Notes under the pieces: model-generated
Told to the model about the DNA's origin: nothing
Database searches by the model: none
The model's input: the letters and a program-made list of their open reading frames with translations, nothing else
In this document: positions 54,645 through 63,921 of the stretch, in pieces
Numbering within the stretch: the first letter of the stretch is position 1
How the letters are laid out: each line of letters opens with the position of its first letter
NCBI RefSeq assembly: GCF_016722895.1
Contig: NZ_JAEQNA010000002.1
Coordinates: 383,899-447,898, forward strand
Reading direction: 5' to 3'
Source of the DNA: Ramlibacter aurantiacus
Lineage (GTDB): Bacteria > Pseudomonadota > Gammaproteobacteria > Burkholderiales > Burkholderiaceae_C
Length of the DNA stretch: 64,000 nt
Made by a program: the position numbers and the translations under genes

Positions 54645-54890
54645 CTAACGGCCCGTGGGGCAGACGATGTGGCGCGGCGCCTTGCCGTGCAGGTAGTCGG
54701 TCTCTTCCTCGGGCGTGGCCGGCCGGATCGCCACCAGCCGCGCCTGCGGCCCCTGCACGTCCGCCAGTTCGTTCGCGAGCATTTCAGCGCCGTCGGCCCC
54801 CGCGGGCAGGGCGCGGTACCAGCGGCGCGGCGCGCCGCGCCAGGTGTAATCCACGATCCAGAGGCGGCTGGTCTTGAAGAAGGTGGCCAT
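54645..54890 (-). CDS. unknown 81-residue protein
   Basis: The protein starts MATFFKTSRLWIVDYTWRGAP and includes PRRWYRALPAGADG and EEETDYLHGKAPRHIVC. It is a compact beta/alpha protein without signal or known motif. Its frame is the most plausible of several overlapping ones because codon usage and the ATG at 54890 fit. Function unknown. The 242 bases to the Mrp operon carry no gene I can support. Confidence 0.5.
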   Translation of the reverse strand: MATFFKTSRLWIVDYTWRGAPRRWYRALPAGADGAEMLANELADVQGPQARLVAIRPATPEEETDYLHGKAPRHIVCPTGR

Positions 54891-55132
54891 GGCGGGAAGA
54901 TACATCCCGGATGGTCCGGACCTGTTGCCCGCCCGCCGCCTTCGTGCCGGCAGGGCCGAGGCCGCCGGTCCCCCCCAGCCGTCGTTCGAACCCGCCCGCC
55001 TCCACGAGCCAGGCGCCTGGCGGCGTTCGGCCGCCCAGGTGCCGGCGCCCGGGCAACCGTCAATACCGCCATTCAGGCTGCCGATGGCAGAGCCGATCAG
55101 CACGGGTCATCTGATAGCCTCACGGCACCACC

Positions 55133-58033
55133 ATGACTCTTGTATTGCTGTTGGTGCTGCCCTTCGTGGCGAGCGCCATTGCCGCGGCCTTGCCCGCCAA
55201 CGCCAGAAACCTCGAAGCCTGGGGAGCCGGCGTGGTCGCGCTGGCCTGCCTGGGGCTGCTGGCCAGCGCCTACCCGCAGGTGCAGGGCGGCGGCGTGATC
55301 GAGCACCGCATCCCGTGGCTGCCCAGGCTGGGCGCCGATCTCGTGTTGCGCCTGGACGGCCTGGGCTGGTTGCTGGGCCTGCTGGTGACCGGCATCGGCC
55401 TGCTCGTGGTGCTGTACGCGCGCTACTACATGTCGCCCCAGGATCCGGTGCCCCGGTTCTTCGCCTTCCTGCTGGCGTTCATGGGGTCCATGCTGGGCAT
55501 CGCGCTGTCGGGCAACCTGATCCAGCTGGTCCTGTTCTGGGAGCTGACCAGCCTGACTTCATTCCTGCTCATCGGCTACTGGCATCGGCGCGCCGATGCC
55601 CGGCGCGGTGCCCGGATGGCGCTCACCGTCACCGCCGCGGGCGGCCTGTGCCTGCTGGCCGGCGTGCTGCTGATCGGCGGCATCGTCGGCAGCTACGACC
55701 TCGATCGCGTGCTCGCCTCGGGCGAGCTGGTACGCGGCAGCCCGCACTACCTGGCGGCCCTCGTGCTGGTCGCCGTCGGTGCCCTGACCAAGAGCGCGCA
55801 GTTCCCGTTCCACTTCTGGCTGCCGCATGCCATGGCGGCGCCGACGCCCGTGTCGGCGTACCTGCACTCGGCCACGATGGTCAAGGCGGGCGTGTTCCTG
55901 CTGATGCGGCTGTGGCCGGTGCTGTCGGGCACGCCCGAGTGGAGCTGGATCATCGGCGGCGCGGGCGTGGCCACCATGCTGGTCGGCTCCTTCGCGGCCA
56001 TCTTCCAGCGCGACCTGAAAGGGCTGCTCGCCTATTCGACCATCAGCCACCTGGGGCTGATCACGGTGCTGCTCGGCATCGGCACGCCGCTGGGCCTGGT
56101 GGCCGGGGTGTTCCACATGATGAACCACGCGACCTTCAAGGCGTCGCTCTTCATGGCCGCCGGCGCGGTGGACCACGAGACCGGCACGCGCGACATGCAG
56201 CAGCTCACCGGGCTGGGCCGCGTGATGCCCATCACCGCCACCCTGGCGATCGTGGCCAGCGCGGCCATGGCCGGGGTGCCGCTGCTCAACGGCTTCCTGT
56301 CCAAGGAGATGTTCTTCGCCGAGACCGCGCTGGTCGGCGGCGACGAGCACTGGTACCTGTCCTACGCGGCGCTCATGATGGGCACCTTCAGCGTGGCCTA
56401 TTCGCTGCGGTTCATCTCGGTCTTCTTCGGCCCGCCCGCGCCCGACCTTCCGCGCACGCCGCACGAGCCGCCGCGCCTGATGCGTTTCCCCATCGAGTTC
56501 CTGGTGCTGCTGTGCCTGATCGTGGGCATCTTCCCGGGCTGGAGCGTGAACGAGGTCCTGGTGAACTCGGTGCAGGCGGTGCTGGGTGCGGCCACGCCGC
56601 AGTTCAACCTGTCGCTCTGGCATGGCGTGAACCTGCCGCTGGTGATGAGCGTGGTGGCCCTGGTGGGGGGCATCGCGCTGTACGTGCTGTTGCGGCTGCG
56701 GTTCAGCCTCAAGGAGCGTGAACGAACCCCCGTGCTGCACCGCTTCGCAGGCGCGCAGTTGTTCGAAAGCCTGCTGCTGCGGCTGTTCTCGGTCTCGCGC
56801 TGGACGCTGCGGCAGGTCTCCACCGAACGCACGCAGCCGCAGTTGCTCCTGGTGATGGCGTTCTTCGCGGTGCTGCCCCTCCTGGCAGCCGGTGTGCCGA
56901 GCCTGGCGCAGGTCCGCGAGTCGGTCAGCGGCGACCCGCTGATCGCGGCCCTTTGGCTGATCGGCAGTGCCTGCGCGGTCGCTGCCGCCTGGACGGCCAA
57001 GTTCCATCGGCTGGCCGCGCTCATCCTTGTCGGCGGCACCGGGCTGGTGACCAGCATGACCTTCCTGTGGCTGTCGGCACCCGACCTGGCCCTGACGCAG
57101 CTGATGGTGGAGACCGTCACGATGGTGCTGATCCTGCTGGGCCTGCGCTGGCTGCCGCCACGCCGGGAACCCCTGCGGGGCACGGCGCCCGCACGGGTGG
57201 TCGCGCGGCGCGCTCGCGACCTGCTGGTGGCCGCGGCAGGCGGCTCGGTGCTGGCGCTGGTGACCTTCACGCTGCTGATGCTGGAGCCGCCGCCGCGCAT
57301 CGGCGAGTACTTCCTGCGCCACGCCCTGACCGGCGGCGGCGGCAGTAACGCCGTCAACGTGCTGCTGGTCGACTTCCGCGGCTTCGACACGCTGGGTGAG
57401 ATATGCGTGCTGAGCATCGTGGCCCTGACGGTGTACGCGCTGCTGCGGCGCTTCCGGCCCGCGCCCGACAGCCTGCCCCTGGCGCAGCAACTGCCGGGCA
57501 GCCCCGACCCGGCGGCGCGCCAGTCGCCGCGGCGGCAGGTGAGCGAAGGCTGGCTGGTGGTGCCGGCGGTGTACCTGCGCCTGCTGCTGCCCTTCATGGG
57601 CCTGGTGGCCGCCTATTTCTTCATGCGTGGGCACAACCTGCCGGGCGGCGGCTTCGTGGCCGGCCTGGTCTTCTCGGTGGGGCTGATCGTGCAGTACCTG
57701 CTCGGCGGCACCGAGTGGGTGGAGTCGCGGCTGCGGATCCGGCCGCACGGCTGGACCGCCGCGGGACTGCTGCTGGCCGTCACCACCGGAGCGGGCTCCT
57801 GGGCCTTCGGATACCCCTTCCTGACCAGCCACACCGCGCATCTCGAGCTTCCGCTGATCGGTGAGCTTCATGTGCCCAGCGCGTTCTTCTTCGACCTGGG
57901 CGTGTTCCTGGCCGTGGTCGGCACCACCCTGCTGATGCTGGTCGCACTGGCTCACCAGTCGATCCGCGCCAAGCCGGCGCACGCACATGCGCAGGACGCG
58001 CAGGCGCGGCCGCCCGGGCGGGAGGCGCACTGA
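55133..58033 (+). CDS. mrpA: Mrp-type Na+/H+ antiporter subunit A fused to subunit B
   Basis: The 966-residue protein has the proton-pump-like core of MrpA (FWELTSLTSFLLIGYWHRR, KSAQFPFHFWLPHAMAAPTP, AYLHSATMVKAGVFLLMR) related to NuoL, with the MrpB-like part at the C-terminus (LPGGGFVAGLVFSVGLIVQY). The complex exchanges Na+ (or K+) for protons in the inner membrane. Five genes follow with stop/start overlaps, so all seven subunits are made together. Confidence 0.92.
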   Translation: MTLVLLLVLPFVASAIAAALPANARNLEAWGAGVVALACLGLLASAYPQVQGGGVIEHRIPWLPRLGADLVLRLDGLGWLLGLLVTGIGLLVVLYARYYMSPQDPVPRFFAFLLAFMGSMLGIALSGNLIQLVLFWELTSLTSFLLIGYWHRRADARRGARMALTVTAAGGLCLLAGVLLIGGIVGSYDLDRVLASGELVRGSPHYLAALVLVAVGALTKSAQFPFHFWLPHAMAAPTPVSAYLHSATMVKAGVFLLMRLWPVLSGTPEWSWIIGGAGVATMLVGSFAAIFQRDLKGLLAYSTISHLGLITVLLGIGTPLGLVAGVFHMMNHATFKASLFMAAGAVDHETGTRDMQQLTGLGRVMPITATLAIVASAAMAGVPLLNGFLSKEMFFAETALVGGDEHWYLSYAALMMGTFSVAYSLRFISVFFGPPAPDLPRTPHEPPRLMRFPIEFLVLLCLIVGIFPGWSVNEVLVNSVQAVLGAATPQFNLSLWHGVNLPLVMSVVALVGGIALYVLLRLRFSLKERERTPVLHRFAGAQLFESLLLRLFSVSRWTLRQVSTERTQPQLLLVMAFFAVLPLLAAGVPSLAQVRESVSGDPLIAALWLIGSACAVAAAWTAKFHRLAALILVGGTGLVTSMTFLWLSAPDLALTQLMVETVTMVLILLGLRWLPPRREPLRGTAPARVVARRARDLLVAAAGGSVLALVTFTLLMLEPPPRIGEYFLRHALTGGGGSNAVNVLLVDFRGFDTLGEICVLSIVALTVYALLRRFRPAPDSLPLAQQLPGSPDPAARQSPRRQVSEGWLVVPAVYLRLLLPFMGLVAAYFFMRGHNLPGGGFVAGLVFSVGLIVQYLLGGTEWVESRLRIRPHGWTAAGLLLAVTTGAGSWAFGYPFLTSHTAHLELPLIGELHVPSAFFFDLGVFLAVVGTTLLMLVALAHQSIRAKPAHAHAQDAQARPPGREAH

Positions 58034-58371
58034 TGGAGCTCGTGCTATCCCTGAGCGTGGGCGTGCTCTTCGGCTCGGGCATCTGGCTGCTGCTGCGTCC
58101 GCGTAGTTTCCAGGTGGTGATGGGGCTGCTGCTGATGTCCTACGCGGTCAACCTCTTCATCTTCCTGGTGGGCGGGGTGGTGGTGGACAAGCCGCCGCTG
58201 ACCTTCACGCCCGAGGTCGACCCCCAGGACCATGCCGACCCGCTGCCGCAGGCGCTGGTGCTCACGGCCATCGTGATCGGCTTCGCCACTACCGCGCTGT
58301 ACCTGGTGGTGATGATCGGCTCGCGCGGCCTCACCGGCTCCGACCACGTCGACGGCGAGGAGGAGCGATGA
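58033..58371 (+). CDS. mrpC: Mrp antiporter subunit C
   Basis: The 112-residue NuoK-like protein has three hydrophobic segments, with FQVVMGLLLMSYAVNLFIFL and PQALVLTAIVIGFATTALYL. It overlaps mrpA by one base (TGATG) and mrpD by four. Confidence 0.9.
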   Translation: MELVLSLSVGVLFGSGIWLLLRPRSFQVVMGLLLMSYAVNLFIFLVGGVVVDKPPLTFTPEVDPQDHADPLPQALVLTAIVIGFATTALYLVVMIGSRGLTGSDHVDGEEER

Positions 58372-59966
58372 ACCCCGGCCTGTCGCCACACCTGGTCATC
58401 GCGCCGGTGTTGCTGCCGCTTGTCTTCGCGGCCGTGCTGCTGGGCATCCGCGAGCGATCCCACGGCCTGAAGTTCGCCCTCAGCCTGCTGTCCGTGCTGC
58501 TGCAGGGCGCGGTGGCGCTGGCCCTGCTGGTGCAGACGCAGGACGCGACCCAGGTGTACCTGGCGGCCAACTGGCCGGCGCCGTTCGGCATCGCGCTGGT
58601 GGCAGACCGCCTGTCGGCCGCCATGCTGGCCCTCACCGCGCTGCTGGGCGGTTGCGTGCTGCTGTACGCCATGCAGGGCTGGAGCCGCATCGGCGTGCAT
58701 TTCCATTCGCTGCTGCAGTTCCTGCTGATGGGGCTCAACGGCGCGTTCCTCACGCACGACCTGTTCAACCTGTTCGTGTTCTTCGAGGTCTCGCTCGCCG
58801 CCTCGTACGGGCTGGTGCTGCACGGCTACACCGCGCAGCGGGTGCGGGCGGGCATGCAGTACATCACCATCAACCTGGCCGCCTCGCTGCTGTTCCTGAT
58901 CGGCGTGGCGCTCATTTATGCGAGCGTCGGCACGCTCAATTTCGCGGACGTGGCGGCGCGCCTGCCGCAGGCCGGCGAAGCGGCCGGCACGCTGGCGCGC
59001 ATCGGCGCGGTCACGCTGTGCATCGTGTTTCTGGTGAAGGCGGCCGCGTGGCCCCTGGGCTTCTGGCTGCCCGCCACCTATACCTCGGCCTCGCCGCCGG
59101 CCGCGGCCATGCTCGTGCTGCTGACCAAGGTGGGGGCGTACGCGGTGTTGCGGCTGTGGCCGATGCTGTTCCCGGGCGAATCGGGTTTCGGGCTGCCCCT
59201 GCTCACCGCCCTGGGCCTGCTCACCGTGGCCTTCGCCGCGGTGGGCATGCTGTCCAGCGATTCGCCGGGCCGCCTGGGCGGCTATGGCGCCATCATGTCC
59301 TCGGGCATCGTGGTCACTGCCGTGGGCTATGGCAGCCCGGCCCTCCTGGCCGCAGCGCTCTACTACCTGCTCAGCTCCATCCTGGCCGTCTCGGCCTTCA
59401 TGCTGCTGATCGAGTTGATCGAGCGGGTTCGCTCGCCCGCTGCGGCCGTGGTGGCCCTGACCACGGAGGCCTTCGCGGTGGAGGAGGCGCCCGACCAGCC
59501 GGTGGGCGAAGGCATCCCCGGCGGGCTGGCGTTCCTGGGCCTGGCCTTCGCCGGCTGCGCGATCGTGATGGCGGGCATCCCGCCCCTGTCCGGCTTCGTC
59601 GGCAAGTTCGCCCTGCTGCACGGGGTGGTCGCGCACCGCAATACCGGCATGAACTGGCTCGACGGGGCCGTCATCGCCCTGGTCCTGTGGGGCGGCATGG
59701 CCGCCATCATCTCGCTCATGCGCTTCGGCGTGCGCACCTTCTGGGCCGCCGGCGCCATCAAGGCGCCACCGATGCGCGCGAGCGAGGTGGCGCCCATCGC
59801 CCTCCTGCTGGGTGCCGGCATCGTGCTGATGGTGTGGGCGCAGCCGGTGCTGCGCTTCCTCGACGGCGCGGCCGCCGAGCTGCATCGGCCGGCGGGCCAT
59901 GCCCAGCGCGTGCTCGGCGAGCCGCCTGTTTCATCGACTCCGCAGCCGCTGCACGAGGGCCGATGA
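58368..59966 (+). CDS. mrpD: Mrp antiporter subunit D
   Basis: The 532-residue NuoM/N-like protein has about fourteen hydrophobic segments, with FLTHDLFNLFVFFEVSLAAS and VKAAAWPLGFWLPATYTSAS, including the conserved Glu in a membrane helix and the Lys in VKAA. It forms the second antiport module with MrpA. It overlaps mrpC and mrpE by four bases. Confidence 0.91.
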   Translation: MNPGLSPHLVIAPVLLPLVFAAVLLGIRERSHGLKFALSLLSVLLQGAVALALLVQTQDATQVYLAANWPAPFGIALVADRLSAAMLALTALLGGCVLLYAMQGWSRIGVHFHSLLQFLLMGLNGAFLTHDLFNLFVFFEVSLAASYGLVLHGYTAQRVRAGMQYITINLAASLLFLIGVALIYASVGTLNFADVAARLPQAGEAAGTLARIGAVTLCIVFLVKAAAWPLGFWLPATYTSASPPAAAMLVLLTKVGAYAVLRLWPMLFPGESGFGLPLLTALGLLTVAFAAVGMLSSDSPGRLGGYGAIMSSGIVVTAVGYGSPALLAAALYYLLSSILAVSAFMLLIELIERVRSPAAAVVALTTEAFAVEEAPDQPVGEGIPGGLAFLGLAFAGCAIVMAGIPPLSGFVGKFALLHGVVAHRNTGMNWLDGAVIALVLWGGMAAIISLMRFGVRTFWAAGAIKAPPMRASEVAPIALLLGAGIVLMVWAQPVLRFLDGAAAELHRPAGHAQRVLGEPPVSSTPQPLHEGR

Positions 59967-60472
59967 AACGCGTCTTTCCCCACCCCAAGGTGTCGCTGGC
60001 GTTGTGGCTGACGTGGCTGCTGCTGAACGAGACCGTCGCCGCCGGCCACCTGCTGCTGGGGGCGGCCCTGGCCTGGCTCATCCCGCTGTGGACGAGTCGG
60101 CTCGATCCGCTGCGTTACCCGCGCCTGAAGCGGCCGTGGGCCCTGCTGCGGCTGCTGTGGATGGCCACGGTCGAGATCGCCCGCTCCTGCGTCAACGTGA
60201 GCCGCATCATCCTGTTCGCCGATCCCCAGGGCGTGCGGTCCATGTTCCTGCGCGTGCCGCTGGACATCCGCCATCCGTTCGGGCTGGCGGTGCTGTCCTG
60301 CCTCATCAACTCCACGCCGGGGACGGTGTGGGTGGAGATCCTGCCGGGGCGGGACGGGCGCGACGAGCTGGCCTTGCACGTGTTCGACCTGCAGGACCCG
60401 CAGTGGTGGATCGACACCATCAAGCAGCGCTACGAACAGCCGTTGATCGAGATCTTCGAGGAGGTGACATGA
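59963..60472 (+). CDS. mrpE: Mrp antiporter subunit E
   Basis: The 169-residue protein has two or three N-terminal hydrophobic segments and the MrpE pattern SCLINSTPGTVWVEILPG, HVFDL near the end. It starts within the mrpD stop (ATGA). Confidence 0.9.
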   Translation: MKRVFPHPKVSLALWLTWLLLNETVAAGHLLLGAALAWLIPLWTSRLDPLRYPRLKRPWALLRLLWMATVEIARSCVNVSRIILFADPQGVRSMFLRVPLDIRHPFGLAVLSCLINSTPGTVWVEILPGRDGRDELALHVFDLQDPQWWIDTIKQRYEQPLIEIFEEVT

Positions 60473-60750
60473 CCGAGTGGATGCTGCGCGGCGCCATGGG
60501 CTTCGCCCTGGTGTGCGTCGTGCTGTCGATGGTGTTCTGCACGGTGCGCCTGTTGCTCGGCCCGTCGTCGCAGGATCGCATCCTGGCCCTGGACACCCTC
60601 TGGATGACCGCCATGCTGCTCGCGCTGGTGATCGGCATGCGAACGGCCCGCACGGTCTACTTCGACATCGCCATGCTCATCGCGCTGACCGGGTTCGTCT
60701 CCACCATCGCGGTGGCCAAGTTCCTGCTGCGCGGGGAGGTCATCGAATGA
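60469..60750 (+). CDS. mrpF: Mrp antiporter subunit F
   Basis: The 93-residue protein has three hydrophobic helices and the family segments VRLLLGPSSQDRILALDTL and FVSTIAVAKFLLRGE. It overlaps mrpE and mrpG by four bases. Confidence 0.9.
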   Translation: MTEWMLRGAMGFALVCVVLSMVFCTVRLLLGPSSQDRILALDTLWMTAMLLALVIGMRTARTVYFDIAMLIALTGFVSTIAVAKFLLRGEVIE

Positions 60751-61139
60751 GCGAAGCGGCCATGCAATTGCCACTATGGGCCGCGCTTCTGGTGAGCGTG
60801 CTGCTGGTGGTCGGCGGGGCGATCTGCGTCATCGGCGCATTGGGGCTGATGCGGCTGCCCACGTTCTACCAGCGCGTGCACGGCCCGGCGATCACGGTGT
60901 CGCTCGGGGCCGGCTGCCTGCTGGTCGCCTCCATGCTGTTTTTCAGCGCGGGGCAGCAGCGGCTGGTGCTGCACGAAGTGGTCATCACGCTGTTCGTGCT
61001 GCTCACGGCGCCGGTGGTGTCGATGATGGTGATGCGGGCCGCCGTGTACCGCGACCTGCAGACCGGGCGGCGGGACAGCGGCGCGGCCGCGGGTGACGTG
61101 TACCCCTTCAGCCAGGACGCCGGGCCGCCGGCACCTTGA
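60747..61139 (+). CDS. mrpG: Mrp antiporter subunit G
   Basis: The 130-residue protein has three hydrophobic segments and the MrpG pattern GALGLMRLPTFYQRVHGPA, with VITLFVLLTAPVVSMMVMRA. It closes the operon. Its last 32 bases overlap the convergent glucanohydrolase gene. Confidence 0.9.
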   Translation: MSEAAMQLPLWAALLVSVLLVVGGAICVIGALGLMRLPTFYQRVHGPAITVSLGAGCLLVASMLFFSAGQQRLVLHEVVITLFVLLTAPVVSMMVMRAAVYRDLQTGRRDSGAAAGDVYPFSQDAGPPAP

Positions 61140-62994
61140 GCGGCTGCGGCGCGGACGAGCCCGCATGGCTGCCGGGGTCCGCCACCGTGTGTTCGGCGCG
61201 CTGCGGGGCCGGGCCATGCGAGGACGCCAGGTTGTGCGCCGCATTGACCAGCGCGATGTGCGAGAAAGCCTGCGGGAAATTGCCCAGCTGCCGCCCCAGC
61301 GTCGCGTCGTACTCCTCGGCCAGCAGCCCCAGGTCATTGCGCAGCGCCAGCAGGTGCTCGAACAGGGCCAGGGCTTCATCGCGCCGGCCCATCATCACGT
61401 AGGCGTCCACCAGCCAGAAGCTGCAGGCGAGGAAGGCCCCTTCGTCGCCTGGCAGCCCGTCGGGCGTGTCCGCGGGCCGGTAGCGCAGCACCAGCCCGTC
61501 CTGCATCAACTCGCGCTCGATGGCGGCGACCGTGTCGATGAAGCGCGGATCATCGGCCGACAAGAAGCCCACTTGCGCCATCAGCAGCAGCGACGCGTCC
61601 AGGGAGGTGCCGCCGTAGAACTGCACGAAGCTGCGCTTGTCGGGGTTCCAGCCGTGGGTGCAGATGTCGGCGTGGATGCGGGCGCGGACCTCGCGCCAGC
61701 GCTCGACCGGGCCGTCGAGTCCGAACTCCTCCACCGCCTTCACGCCGCGGTCGAAGGCCGTCCAGCACATCAGCCGCGAGTGGGTGAAGTGCTTCTGGCC
61801 GCCCCGCACTTCCCAGATGCCCTCGTCGGTCTTGTTCCAGTCCTGCTCCAGCTGCTTCAGGATGGTCCTCTGGAGGGACCACGCGTCTTCGTTGCGCTCG
61901 AGATTGAACTTGCGGCCCACGTGCAGGGTGTCCAGCAACTCACCCGGCACGTCGAGCTGCCGCTGGCCGTACGCGGCGTTGCCCACGCGCACCGGACGGC
62001 TTTCGGCGTAGCCGGGCAGCCAGGGCAGCTCGACCTCGGTGAGCCGACGTTCGCCGCGAATGCCGTACATGATCTGCAGCTGCCGCGGATCGCCCGCGAC
62101 CGCCCGCAGCAGCCACTGGCGCCAGGCGTGGGCTTCGTCGCGGTAGCCCGAAGCGAGCAGGGCCTGCAGCACCAGCGTCGAATCGCGCAACCAGCAATAC
62201 CGGTAGTCCCAGTTGCGCACCCCGCCCAGGCGTTCGGGCAGTGAAGTCGTGAGCGCCGCGACAATGCCGGCGGTCGGCTGGAAGGTCAGCGCCTTGAGCG
62301 TGATGAGCGAGCGCGAGACGGCGTCATGCCACGCATGGCCCTCGGGCAGCGCGAACTCGCATCGGCAGCTCCAGTCGCGCCAGCGCCTGGCCGTCTGCGC
62401 CACGCGCTCTTCGCAGTTCTGCAGGGGGCGCTCGGGCCAATGCGAGGGGTGGTAGGCCAGCGTGAACGGCAGGTGCTCGCCGGCGGACACGGTGAACTCG
62501 GCGACGGTGGTCATGTCGCGGCCGACCAGATCGACCGGCGAGAACAGCTGCAGCGCGTCCGGCCCGGCGACGGCGCTCAATCCGTAGTCGCGGTGGCGCA
62601 CCCAGGGCACGATCTGTCCGTAATCGAAGCGGATGACGAGCTCCATGCACAGGGCCACGCGCCCTGTCTCGCCGCGCACGACGCGCAGCACGTCCACTTC
62701 GCGCTCGTTGTCGGAAAAGGGCATGCAGTCGATGAGCGTGCAGGCGCCGCTGGCGGTCTCGAACCGCGTCTCCAGGATGGCCGTGCCCGGCTGGTACCGG
62801 CGCGTGGTGCGCAGGACGGGATCGGCCGGGCGGATCTGCCAGTGGCCGTGCGCCGGCGTGCCCAGCAATGCGGCGAAGCACGCGTGGCTGTCGAAATGCG
62901 GCAGGCACAGCCAGTCGATCGAGCCATCGCGCGCGACCAGCGCACCGCTCATCATGTTGCCGATGAAGCCGTAGTCCTCGATGTGCTTGTTCAT
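61108..62994 (-). CDS. glycoside hydrolase family 15 protein (trehalase/glucoamylase-like)
   Basis: The 628-residue cytoplasmic protein has an N-terminal beta domain starting EDYGFIGNMMSGALVARDGS, with IDWLCLPHFDS. The (alpha/alpha)6 GH15 barrel follows (RNWDYRYCWLRDSTLVLQALL, catalytic Glu in TDEGIWEVRGG and in LAEEYD). Such bacterial enzymes hydrolyse trehalose or short maltose-type glucans. No partner trehalose gene is adjacent. A 131-base gap separates it from the divergent pirin gene. Confidence 0.82.
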   Translation of the reverse strand: MNKHIEDYGFIGNMMSGALVARDGSIDWLCLPHFDSHACFAALLGTPAHGHWQIRPADPVLRTTRRYQPGTAILETRFETASGACTLIDCMPFSDNEREVDVLRVVRGETGRVALCMELVIRFDYGQIVPWVRHRDYGLSAVAGPDALQLFSPVDLVGRDMTTVAEFTVSAGEHLPFTLAYHPSHWPERPLQNCEERVAQTARRWRDWSCRCEFALPEGHAWHDAVSRSLITLKALTFQPTAGIVAALTTSLPERLGGVRNWDYRYCWLRDSTLVLQALLASGYRDEAHAWRQWLLRAVAGDPRQLQIMYGIRGERRLTEVELPWLPGYAESRPVRVGNAAYGQRQLDVPGELLDTLHVGRKFNLERNEDAWSLQRTILKQLEQDWNKTDEGIWEVRGGQKHFTHSRLMCWTAFDRGVKAVEEFGLDGPVERWREVRARIHADICTHGWNPDKRSFVQFYGGTSLDASLLLMAQVGFLSADDPRFIDTVAAIERELMQDGLVLRYRPADTPDGLPGDEGAFLACSFWLVDAYVMMGRRDEALALFEHLLALRNDLGLLAEEYDATLGRQLGNFPQAFSHIALVNAAHNLASSHGPAPQRAEHTVADPGSHAGSSAPQPLKVPAARRPG

Positions 62995-63125
62995 GGGTTC
63001 GACGGTGATGGCCTACTTGTAGCAGTTGCCCGCTTGCGATGGGCTTCACATGCTCGCGCATGCAAACGGTTACCTGCGTCGCGGTGGCACCATGGGCGGT
63101 CTCTATTCGAAACGGAGTTCCACGC

Positions 63126-63827
63126 ATGATCCGCCTACGCAAGTCGGAAGAGCGCGGCCATGCCGACCACGGCTGGCTGAAGTCGAAACACAGCTTCTCC
63201 TTCGCCAACTACCACGACCCGCGACACATGGGCTTCGGCAACCTGCGGGTGATCAACGAAGACCGCGTGGCGGCGGGGCAGGGCTTCGGCACCCACGGGC
63301 ACCGCGACATGGAAATCATCAGCTACGTGCTGTCCGGCGAGCTCGCCCACCGGGACACGCTGGGCAACGTCAAGACCATCCCGCCGGGCGACGTGCAGCG
63401 CATGAGCGCCGGCACCGGCGTGCAGCACAGCGAGTTCAACTATTCGCAGGACGGCGAGACGCATTTCCTGCAGATCTGGATCCTGCCCAGCCGGCGCGGA
63501 GTGCCACCGGGCTACGAGCAGAAGACCATCCCCGAGGCCGACAAGCGCGGCAAGCTGCGCCTGGTGGCCTCACCCGATGGCGCGTCGGACTCGGTCACCC
63601 TCAACGCCGACGCGCGCATGTATGCGGGGCTGTTCGATGGAACCGAGGAGGCGACGCTGGCGATCGACGCCGGACGCAAGTGCTACGTGCACCTGGTGCG
63701 CGGGGAACTGGAGGTGAATGGACAGCGCCTGCGAGGAGGCGACGCGGCGATGCTGGAGGGGGAGGTGAGCTTGACCCTCTCGGGAGGGCGCAACGCCGAG
63801 GTGCTGGTGTTCGACCTCGAGCCTTGA
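63126..63827 (+). CDS. pirin-family protein (YhhW type)
   Basis: The 233-residue bicupin protein has the metal motif THGHRDMEIISYVLSGELAHRD in the first barrel (His/His/Glu) and SAGTGVQHSEFN, matching pirin/YhhW quercetinase-like proteins. The C-terminal barrel lacks metal ligands. Physiological substrate is unknown. GAAACGGAGTTCC precedes the ATG. Confidence 0.85.
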   Translation: MIRLRKSEERGHADHGWLKSKHSFSFANYHDPRHMGFGNLRVINEDRVAAGQGFGTHGHRDMEIISYVLSGELAHRDTLGNVKTIPPGDVQRMSAGTGVQHSEFNYSQDGETHFLQIWILPSRRGVPPGYEQKTIPEADKRGKLRLVASPDGASDSVTLNADARMYAGLFDGTEEATLAIDAGRKCYVHLVRGELEVNGQRLRGGDAAMLEGEVSLTLSGGRNAEVLVFDLEP

Positions 63828-63840
63828 CGGGGCTGAGGGG

Positions 63841-63921
63841 TGGAGCGGGCGATGGGAATCGAACCCACGTCTTGAGCTTGGGAAGCTCTTCGTCTCACCT
63901 CGTCAGGTTCGACGCACCCGC
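63841..63921 (-). tRNA. tRNA-Gly(CCC)-like gene with an enlarged D region
   Basis: Read on the minus strand (63921 to 63841), the 3' part is canonical: anticodon stem GAGC/GCTC with loop TTCCCAA (anticodon CCC), T-arm GTGGG-TTCGATT-CCCAT, acceptor CGCCCGC, T and encoded CCA. The 5' end GCGGGTG pairs with the acceptor in seven pairs with one G-T wobble. The stretch between is 25 bases, about six more than normal, and folds as CGTC/GACG with an inner ACCT/AGGT stem. The total is 81 bases. It may be an odd functional tRNA or a tRNA damaged or replaced in its 5' half. Confidence 0.55.

Noticed and set aside
55559..58030. Very long minus-strand frame opposite mrpA
   Set aside because: Gln/His/Arg-rich low-complexity translation typical of antisense to a membrane protein gene.
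63841..63921. tRNA for selenocysteine (selC)
   Set aside because: The anticodon is CCC, not TCA, there is no long variable arm, and the 3' half is that of tRNA-Gly.
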